From positions 1 through 17,667 of the forward strand of contig JAOXYB010020048.1 in NCBI GenBank assembly GCA_028565635.1: DNA of 17,667 nt, in the 5' to 3' direction. Numbering within the stretch: the first letter of the stretch is position 1; each line of letters starts with the position of its first letter. Under the pieces are notes generated by a model. That model saw only the letters and a program-made list of their open reading frames with translations. It did not search any database and was not told the DNA's origin. The position numbers were made by a program, and so were the translations under genes. Shown here in pieces: positions 1 to 17,667 of this stretch. The stretch is from Phoronis ovalis (lineage: Eukaryota; Phoronida; Phoronidae).

Positions 1-320
1 GTAATTTGGAGGTCATTTAACGTTCATAAAAGCCAATATGAGCAACCCTGCCTTTGCTAAAAGGCTATCTAGTTGTCCTTGAGTTTACTAGCTAGCAGCA
101 AATATCACAGTTGCTCTCAATATACCCCTGGTGGACATGACTTGAAATTCTTAGCTACAGCTGTACTCCTGATTAGCTATCGTTCAGGCATGTTTCCTGT
201 TTGAGTCTCCTAAAATCCCTTACCAGTCTCTCAACATTTATGTTCTCTCACAATTTGTGAGAAAATTCTAGATTACCTGTATTTAGATTTGGTGATGTGG
301 GATCAAGAAAGTACTATGAT

Positions 321-341
321 GTGTGTGTGTGTGTGTGTGTG
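321..341. repeat. (GT)10 microsatellite
   Basis: An uninterrupted GT dinucleotide run of about ten units, followed by a short T run. It is in intronic DNA and likely to be length-polymorphic. Confidence 0.95.
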
Positions 342-624
342 AATTTTTTTTGCCATAATAATTAACCGCTTAAACAGAAACCACATTTTTATATTTATTC
401 TTAGGGTTGCTGCTATAACGCTGCAAGCCTATTCATTCCGTATGCTTCTCTCCCATTTTTCAGTAAGCTACAGCTTGAGGACGGTTAAAGTTAGGGACAT
501 GACACTTGTGGTGTAACATCCCTTTAGTATGTCATTGAGGTCAAAAGATCATTTAGAGGTCAAAGGTCAAATTTCTGAAATTGCTCAAAGCTTTCCAAAA
601 GGATGGAATCATGTTACTTAAATT

Positions 625-646
625 AAAGGTCATTTTGATGACCTTT
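625..646. repeat. Short inverted repeat (9-bp arms, 4-nt loop)
   Basis: AAAGGTCAT and ATGACCTTT form perfect arms around TTTG. The arms contain the AGGTCA hexamer facing its complement. It sits within the repeat-derived region. Confidence 0.85.
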
Positions 647-1485
647 GATTGGGAATATGTTGGTGTTAAAAGGGGGACTTTTTATATTTTACATTTTTTC
701 AATTAATTTTTTAAAAAAGTATCAGGTAACTTAAAAAATGGCTGGTCCTACAATCTGTAATCTGTCTTATGCCATATGCCTCCATGGTTGGGAGAGTTGA
801 AGCTTGGGTCATCTACAGGTCTCAAAATTGCATGAAGCTTTTAGAAAGTTGGGTTTGTGTCATTGAGAGGTTATTAAGCGATTCTGTGTGTCATTTTGAG
901 ATCTAAAAAAAGCAAATTCTTAACATCTGATAGAAAGTTCAAAATTGATGTTGAAAGGTCGATTTAGAGATCATGCAAATATCATAAAAGTAAATAGCAG
1001 TAACCCATGCCTTTTCAAAATGCTATCTAGTTTCAGAAGTTTTTGCTTGAAATAAAGTTTTGTTTTTGTATTTCAGCAGTGGGGCTTTAGAAATGGATCA
1101 CTGTATGGGTGTAAATAATAAACTCTTAGTTGAAATTATTCAATAAATTCAACATTGTACAATTAATGCTTGCTTGGTAGCATATTTGACATTATCTATG
1201 ACCTTATTGACTTCATATGAGGTCCCAGGGTTAAAAGTTTCACTGCTGCATAATCAAAATAAGACTGTAATTTTGATTTGCCTGTAATTATTAAAACAAT
1301 ACATGTCTGATAAATGTTCAGTTATGTGGTGTAGTCTAAAAGTATATCTGTTTAGCATAAGTGTACGAATGGATAATTTGTATGAGTACTAATCACACTT
1401 TGCATATTTTTGTGCACTATTCTAATTATCTGCTCTTTTTTACAATTTGCTTTGTTTGGCATGTTCCTGTGGTTTGAATATATAG

Positions 1486-1509
1486 AGCGAACAAGCTGAA
1501 AGAGTAGAG
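1486..1509 (+). other. aPKC: Candidate 24-nt hinge microexon of aPKC
   Basis: Between an acceptor-like tatatag and a donor-like gag|gtacag lie 24 bases readable in phase 0 as SEQAERVE. They would insert cleanly into the hinge before the exon at 2207, which is phase 0 at its start. Lophotrochozoan aPKC (Aplysia PKC Apl III) is reported to have nervous-system-enriched splice forms with altered hinge cleavage, so a small hinge exon is plausible. The pyrimidine tract is weak and distant and the match could be chance. Confidence 0.25.
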
Positions 1510-2206
1510 GTACAGTACTGTGTTACTGAATTTGCGTACTAAAATTAGTTGCTAGTTATTTGTTAAAACCATTTTGAGTGTGAATAATTTAGTAAACAAT
1601 ATTTCAGTATTATCCGTACTAGTCCCGTACAAGTTGTTGAATTACACCTGTAATCGGAGGGTTTTCATGGTTGGAATTTTATCTCTGTAAATTGCTAACA
1701 GTAACGTACCAAGTAAGAGAATTAGCATTCAAAGCATCACATATCTTATCATTTTACCAAAATTTATGTATTTGCGATATAATAGCATATTGTCATATTG
1801 AACAGTAGGTACTTAAAAATATTCTATCTGCCAACTTTGAACTTTGATCCTAGAAATGACTTATAGCTCGCAAATTTATAATGCAAATGTGTGCTAAAAT
1901 TTCTCTTTATTATGAATACGTCATAATTATGTAGTGAAGAATCAAATGCTAGATATTTTAGTAGAAAATGCTATGAATGCAAATTTCCTTGACTAATTGA
2001 TACAATTCGCTTTTTCTGAAGCAATTGTTTTTCTGAAAACTGCATTGTGTGTATAACCATTCTCTTTAATTGCCACACGTCTAACATGATCTCAGAAATT
2101 GCATGCAGTCATTATCTCTCTTAAAAAAATGTAATTAAAGCTTTTAAAATATTTTTTTAATGTTGTAGAAAAAATTTATATAGTGATAATGTTACATATA
2201 TTGTAG

Positions 2207-13341
<11,135 letters not shown>

Positions 13342-13535
13342 TGGTTAATGTTTGTATCATAAGAAGTTAACTGTATGACTGTGACTCCTTGTATTCTATA
13401 TTATCATCATGTGTTAGTTTCATAGATCAATGCAAATATTTGACATGATTTAGTACCCATCTCTGTATTTAGTTTGAAGGTGTATAAAGTTGGCTTTTGG
13501 ATCACACGTCAATAAAATGTTATGGTGAACTCAAT
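13342..13535 (+). other. aPKC: aPKC 3' UTR, proximal form
   Basis: The sequence from the stop codon to just past the first AATAAA. The end is estimated from usual cleavage 10-30 nt after the signal. Longer 3' UTRs ending at later AATAAA signals are possible. Confidence 0.55.
13511..13516 (+). terminator. AATAAA polyadenylation signal for aPKC (proximal)
   Basis: A canonical hexamer (cgtcAATAAAatgtt) about 170 nt after the stop codon, followed by a GT-rich patch (tgttatggtg). It is the first canonical signal downstream. Confidence 0.6.
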
Positions 13536-13834
13536 TCTGCAAGTCTAAGAGACTATACTCACATACTTGTATAAGATTTCCTTTGAATTATTTTGTGTGA
13601 CTGCCGTGAGCTTACCAAAAAACAAGTTGGAAAGGTAAGATGTACATAGTTTTGGAATGTATCTGTACATCCTTCCGGTTGCTACTCTGACAATTCTGAG
13701 GTTGGAGTTTACTTTACATACCCAAGATAGCATGACAGGATATTACTTTGTCTGGGACCTGTGAACATTCAGATGGAGCAGTTACCATTGCTATGCTATG
13801 ACAATCAAGCTAGCTCATGGATATTCTCACAAAT

Positions 13835-13871
13835 AATAAAATTGTAATTAGCATTCTGGTCATTGAATAAA
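13835..13871 (+). terminator. Two further AATAAA signals (distal)
   Basis: AATAAA hexamers at 13835-13840 and 13866-13871, about 0.5 kb after the stop codon. They may mark a longer aPKC transcript. In AT-rich DNA the hexamer is common, so use is uncertain. Confidence 0.35.
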
Positions 13872-16100
13872 TTCCGACTTTTATGTCCGGGTTAGTTATA
13901 TATTTAGGCGACCAAATGAAGAACAAAAAAAAAATCACAAAACGACGGATGTTCAGTTTCCTGCCTCTTGGCAATGGAAGTGATGAATATGTTAGCAGAT
14001 TTTCAGAAGCTTTGAGTGTAAGCTTATTATAGGCTATTAAATTTAGCTATATTTGATATGAATTACTAGGATGTTGCAGATGTAAAATTTTAAAAATCTG
14101 CATTTTCTACCTGTTTTTCAATTAACTGACAGTGGTAAAATATGCATCGTGTGCACTGTTTGTGTTCACTGCATGTTAACTGATTGAAATATCAAAAGAA
14201 AAATTGTGACATCTTGATGTTTTTAAGTTTTCATAATGTTTTCATGAAAATGTTAATTAGGGAAAGGCTTAAACAAGTGCAAGATTTCAGCCATGCATCC
14301 TTGCAGCTGCATTCTGTACTCGACTGAAAAAATGCCATTCATTGAATTCTTCTTGTGGAATGTTTACCAACTTTCCATGATTTTATAACTTGGTAATTCA
14401 ATTACAATTTTGAGGGCTAGGATTTTGTGTGTTTCTCTTTAAATATCTCTCTGAAGAGCATATAAAAAATGGAACGCTACTCCAATAGGACCAGGTATAC
14501 ATGATTTGTATTGAATCTGCCACTGGGTGGTGCTAATGTAGCATTGCATGTATTTCTAACTAATTTGTGTAGGATAGATACTGCAGTTAGTTTTGTGAAC
14601 AACTTTTTGTAATATAACTGAAAATTTGTTGCGTGGAATTATAATGATAATCAATTGACCATATCAAAAAATAAATAGTTACTATGTTTAAGCTTTAGGT
14701 TAATTATTACTGTTCAGTTTTATTTCAATATAAGAATTAAAAATAAAATTGTTAATATTGCTTAATTGTGTGTTGTGTATATTCAATTGAATCAGAAAAA
14801 ATATGATTGTTTTTGTAATTCAGTTAAACTACACTCAAAACAAACAATTTAAGGAATTTATCCTTCCAAGACTAAGAAGATTTTCAATTAGCCAGCTTGC
14901 TGCATACAGGCAGTAGATACGAGTATAACGAAGATGTGAAGATCTGCTTAAAAAGAACAAAGAATTTGAAGATTCGTTAAAATGCGAAGATCCCAAAACA
15001 CCTAGCAAACAAATCAATGTCACAATTGGGCACTGATCCACTTTTTTTTTATAAAAAGCTGCAAGTGTCTGATACATGCTGAAAAAGTCGTGTAGTTGAC
15101 AGGAATTTAAACGTTGTTTATTATTGGTTAAATTTTTTGTGCAAGAGAATGGTGCAGGGTATTGATGAGCAACCAGTTGAAGCCACTTTTTAATTTGTCA
15201 TTTATTCTGAGAAACGAAAAATTCTATGAGTATGTTGTACATGGAATTTTCAGTGATCAACTTTAAATTTGATTCGGAGACATTGAAGTCAATTGTTTTA
15301 AACACGAATGTTTTTATATTTACTTTCTTGAGAAGAACCAGCAGTCAAGTGGTCCACAATTGCAAAAGTGAGTGATTCGGACTGTGATTTAAAACATTTC
15401 TTGCAGAAGAATCTATGCAAAAAAAATAACAAATAACTTTACCTGACAAAAAAAACAAAAAAAAACAGTTGTTTGTTTTCAATTTAATTATTTTTTTCTT
15501 CGTTATGTAGTACATTGACAGTAGTGTCTTTCAGTCTTGCCAAGCTAACATAAATATGACCAAACATGTGCTTAACACAGTAGTCGGAATAAAGCTCCTT
15601 AAAATTCTAAGTAAAGAAAAGAAGGTTTTGGAAAAGTGCAGATCTGCCCAAAAAAGTGAAGATCTCCCTGTTCACCCCCGCCTCTTCCTGCTCGCCCCCA
15701 ATCCCCCATATCCCAATTAAGTAGCAGAGGGCAAGTTAATATGATTATACATGAGTAAAGTCCAGCCTCGGAAATATTTAATGTGTATAAAATTCATTGC
15801 CATCTTTATTTTGCCACCTGCACTCTTGTTGGTGTTACATTATTAAAACTGATGGTTAATTAGTTAGTTATAGTTTCAAAAAGTTATAGCAACAAAGCTA
15901 TACAGAAATGTGTTAATGAAATGTTAATTAGGTAATTTAAAATAATTTCAATTCATAATTAAAATAACACAAATATATTGATACATTTAATGGTTCATTG
16001 TATTAACTTTCCTTTCAGTTAGAAAAAATATAATTCTTAGTTTTGAAATCCCTAAACAAAAAACGACATACGAGAAGGCATCCTGACGAGAAGGTATTTG
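13872..16100. other. Intergenic AT-rich DNA between aPKC and Ski
   Basis: No coding region, RNA gene or complete mobile element is supported on either strand. It contains A-rich runs (15420-15470), several gaagat-containing stretches near 14930-14990 and 15650, and a C-rich block at 15666-15714. An 80-codon minus-strand frame at 14835-15077 has no recognisable features. A long aPKC 3' UTR or distant Ski regulatory DNA could occupy part of it. Confidence 0.6.
15666..15714. other. C-rich block with potential G-quadruplex on the minus strand
   Basis: Five C-tracts of 3, 5, 5, 5 and 3 bases, separated by about 6, 15, 3 and 4 bases, stand out in AT-rich DNA about 0.85 kb upstream of the Ski start codon. 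The minus strand could fold as a G-quadruplex with one long loop. Whether it is regulatory is unknown. Confidence 0.4.
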
Positions 16101-16153
16101 TGCAGTCAAAACAGTTTGTTTTTACTAGGGAGGATACAGTAATGGCGACGTAC

Positions 16154-16188
16154 GTCTGTCAAGGAAGTCTGTCTGGTGGAGTCTCCCA
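16154..16188 (+). promoter_or_regulatory. Cluster of GTCT Smad-binding-type boxes
   Basis: GTCT occurs at 16154, 16167, 16171 and 16181; the pair at 16167-16174 is a direct tandem GTCTGTCT. Smad3/4 MH1 domains recognise GTCT/AGAC. A further tandem CAGACAGAC lies at 16455-16463. The match is to a short degenerate motif, so function is inferred. Confidence 0.4.
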
Positions 16189-16197
16189 GAATGCACC
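16183..16197 (+). promoter_or_regulatory. ZNF143/THAP11-like motif
   Basis: The sequence CTCCCAGAATGCACC matches the well-known TCCCAGAATGC core of the ZNF143 (Staf)/THAP11 promoter motif. A 10-11 base core match is unlikely by chance in this AT-rich window, and it is in the expected promoter-proximal position. Confidence 0.5.
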
Positions 16198-16438
16198 ATA
16201 ATTTAAGGTCAACTTGACAGTTTAAATCGGGAGTTAAATGTAAACAACTTCCTTAAATCTAGTTAATAAAATAGAAATTTTCCAATTTTATTTTCAGTTT
16301 GGTTAAATGGTAATAAAATATGATTATTCAATTTAATTCTTAAAATTATTGCACGTTAGATATATAGATAAATGGTGATAATAAAAATATTGCCCAGAGG
16401 GAATGCAAGAAAATGATATAAGGGCGTCGAACACGCTT

Positions 16439-16446
16439 ATGCAAAT
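16439..16446 (+). promoter_or_regulatory. Octamer ATGCAAAT (POU-type site)
   Basis: A perfect octamer just upstream of the Ski coding exon. The same octamer occurs elsewhere in the window, so specificity is uncertain. Its ATG also opens a short upstream ORF. Confidence 0.35.
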
Positions 16447-16454
16447 TTACCGAC

Positions 16455-16463
16455 CAGACAGAC
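16455..16463 (+). promoter_or_regulatory. Tandem CAGAC Smad-type box
   Basis: Overlapping CAGAC repeats (CAGACAGAC) about 85-90 bp upstream of the Ski start codon. They may lie in the transcribed leader. Confidence 0.35.
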
Positions 16464-16546
16464 GATTTTTAGCCATTGCGAAGTGAGGATTGATGTGAAC
16501 GAAACTGGAATAGTTAGTAACTTTTTGTGCCTACTTCTTGGCAAGT

Positions 16547-17470
16547 ATGGATTCTTTGTTACCAGAAGCATTTAATCCGCATTTGAGTAAAGTACTGAAA
16601 ACTTACCAGTCGGCTGCTACACGTAGTTTGAGTGGTCCGAGTGGATTTTTAGCGGGGTGGGATTTGTCAAAACCGCTGCCATGTGTCGGTGCGGATATTC
16701 AGGAATACAGGAGGGCCTACGAAATATATCGTAAACAGATTGAGAAACAGCGTGGAACTATAGAGATCGAACAAATAAAGCCCGTACCCCCGTTTCCTAT
16801 TCAGAGTATGCCGATTTTTACTCCCATGGACGCCCCGAGAGTTGAGAAATCCGAAACGATTTTGGAAGGTGAGACAATCGCATGTTTTATCGTGGGAGGT
16901 GAGAAGAGACTTTGTTTGCCACAAATTCTGAACACAGTTCTGAAAGAGTTTAGTTTAAGTCAAATAAACAGTGTTTGTGACGAACTACACATTTATTGTT
17001 CAAGGTGCAATCCAGAACAACTTGAAATTTTGAAAGTTACCGGAGTACTTCCCTTGTCAGCGCCCAGTTGTGGGTTGATTACAAAAACGGACGCGGAAAG
17101 ACTGTGTAGCTCGCTTTTGTATGGAAAACCAGATCACACACAGCGCGAACCCCCAACACATAACAGTTTTAAGGTGTACCACGAGTGTTTTGGGAAGTCG
17201 AAGGGAATATTTACCCCAGAACTGTACACGAATCCCTATGCCAAATGTATTGAATGTTGTGACTGTCATGGTATGTTCAGCCCTCAGAAATTTGTATGCC
17301 ATTCACATAAAGCCCAAGAGAATCGAACGTGTCACTGGGGGTTTGATTCGGCAAATTGGAGATCGTACCTTTTGCTTGCCAAAGGACAACATCAGGAAGA
17401 ATGCCTGCAAGAATTTCTTGATCAAATGAAGTCACGATTCGATTTCATGAGCAAATTTAAGCGCAAAGGG
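16547..17470 (+). CDS. SKI: Ski/Sno co-repressor, first coding exon (partial gene)
   Basis: The exon has 308 codons, starting at ATG 16547 (AGTATGG, A at -3 and G at +4; an in-frame stop lies upstream at 16511) and ending at donor ggg|gtaagt. Ski/Sno proteins bind R-Smads and Smad4 in the nucleus and recruit N-CoR/HDAC to silence TGF-beta targets; this is family knowledge. The sequence shows an N-terminal motif [13 protein letters not shown] (26-38) matching the vertebrate R-Smad-binding region. The Dachshund-homology domain follows at about 100-193, with [30 protein letters not shown] and [19 protein letters not shown]-like Smad4-binding domain at about 206-300 has [35 protein letters not shown] and likely zinc ligands among Cys234-240 and His252/254. 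The exon end matches the first-exon boundary of vertebrate SKI. The C-terminal coiled coil lies downstream of the window. Ski versus Sno cannot be separated, because the duplication is vertebrate. Confidence 0.96.
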
Positions 17471-17667
17471 GTAAGTTAATCGCTGTATAACTATAAGTTG
17501 GTTTAGAATAGGTTCTTTACTCCTCTTGTCTAGCTTCTGTATATTGATGATGACCGATTTTTCACCTTTCAACAGTCTGATATTGTTCTCAGAAATTAAT
17601 CTGAAAATAGTGTTAATGGCACTAAACTAAGATCTGAAAAGTTCAATAATAGTAATTAACATATTAC
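17471..17667 (+). other. Start of Ski/Sno intron 1
   Basis: The sequence opens with a consensus donor gtaagt and is AT-rich thereafter. If it were retained, the frame would add Val-Ser and stop (TAA at 17477-17479), giving a Ski form lacking the coiled-coil region. Confidence 0.85.

Larger units (their letters stand above)
8..1034. repeat. Repeat-derived region with a diverged duplicated block
   Basis: The block near 8-75 (ggtc, then cataaaag, then gcaaccctgcctt, then gctatctagtt) recurs in the same order near 957-1034 with point changes and small indels. Between them lie several AGGTCA or TGACCT hexamers (for example 538-569 and 625-646). This looks like remnants of an old dispersed repeat family in more than one copy. 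I cannot name the family or set its ends without a repeat library. Confidence 0.5.
1..2206 (+). other. aPKC intron sequence upstream of kinase exons
   Basis: The upstream aPKC coding exons lie outside the window, so this is inferred to be intron. The first 1.04 kb is repeat-derived, with AGGTCA/TGACCT-rich stretches, a diverged duplicated block and a GT microsatellite. The remainder is AT-rich and unremarkable apart from the candidate microexon near 1.5 kb and two octamers (1881 and 1977). No ORF of convincing length is present on either strand. Confidence 0.7.
16142..16486 (+). promoter_or_regulatory. Presumptive Ski/Sno promoter and leader
   Basis: CpG and GC content rise here relative to the flanking AT-rich DNA. 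The stretch gathers a ZNF143/THAP11-like motif, several GTCT/CAGAC Smad-type boxes and a perfect octamer within about 350 bp. I see no clear TATA box or initiator, and the transcription start is not determinable by eye. Assignment to Ski rests on position immediately upstream of its first coding exon. Confidence 0.5.
16439..16498 (+). other. Two small upstream ORFs in the Ski leader
   Basis: An ATG at 16439 opens a 15-codon frame ending at TGA 16484-16486. At 16493-16498 there is a minimal start-stop element ATGTGA, 48 nt before the main ATG. Both could damp translation of Ski if transcription begins upstream of them, which is not known. Confidence 0.4.

Noticed and set aside
1075-1107. Possible small exon after a strong tttgtatttcag acceptor
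   Set aside because: The available donors give lengths (23, 26, 29 or 32 nt) that are not multiples of three and no recognisable aPKC hinge sequence.
16538-16546. Extension of the Ski start to a codon three residues upstream (position 16538)
   Set aside because: That codon is TTG. The first in-frame ATG is at 16547, with good context and an in-frame stop upstream at 16511.
16667-17302. Minus-strand open frames of 81-85 codons over the Ski exon
   Set aside because: They are antisense shadows of a strongly conserved coding exon and have no features of their own.
17121-17429. 102-codon plus-strand frame overlapping the Ski exon
   Set aside because: It is a shadow in another frame of the Ski domain coding sequence.

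Overview
The window is nuclear DNA of an animal, most likely an invertebrate and possibly a lophotrochozoan or mollusc. It is AT-rich, its protein-coding exons are separated by GT-AG introns, and both recognised genes are metazoan signalling genes whose sequences are close to, but clearly not, vertebrate. The mollusc guess rests on the general look of the DNA and on the repeat style, and is weak.

Layout. Positions 1-2206 are intron of an atypical protein kinase C (aPKC, PRKCI/PRKCZ family) gene whose regulatory half (PB1, pseudosubstrate, C1) lies upstream of the window. The stretch is rich in old repeats and may hold one 24-nt hinge microexon. Positions 2207-13341 (+) carry the complete aPKC kinase domain and C-terminal tail, 357 residues per transcript, built from nine coding positions. 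One position, the activation loop, exists as two adjacent 88-nt homologous exons (5391-5478 and 5561-5648) that look mutually exclusive. Introns run from 386 nt to about 3.5 kb. Positions 13342 to about 16100 are the aPKC 3' UTR and AT-rich intergenic DNA with no gene I can support. Positions about 16100-16546 form a presumptive promoter and leader with a ZNF143/THAP11-like motif, a cluster of Smad-type GTCT/CAGAC boxes, an octamer and small upstream ORFs. Positions 16547-17470 (+) are the large first coding exon of a single Ski/Sno transcriptional co-repressor gene (R-Smad-binding N-terminus, Dachshund-homology domain, SAND-like Smad4-binding domain). The rest of that gene lies beyond the window.

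How it fits together. aPKC is the Par-complex polarity kinase and Ski/Sno is the nuclear brake on TGF-beta/Smad signalling. They act at different levels of the cell, but the aPKC-then-Ski head-to-tail order matches both human paralogous pairs (PRKCZ-SKI on 1p36 and PRKCI-SKIL on 3q26). The window therefore appears to preserve the unduplicated ancestral arrangement. The two most interesting observations are this microsynteny and the duplicated activation-loop exon, in which both copies keep the phospho-threonine and the catalytic core under evident purifying selection while differing in the residues just before the T-loop.
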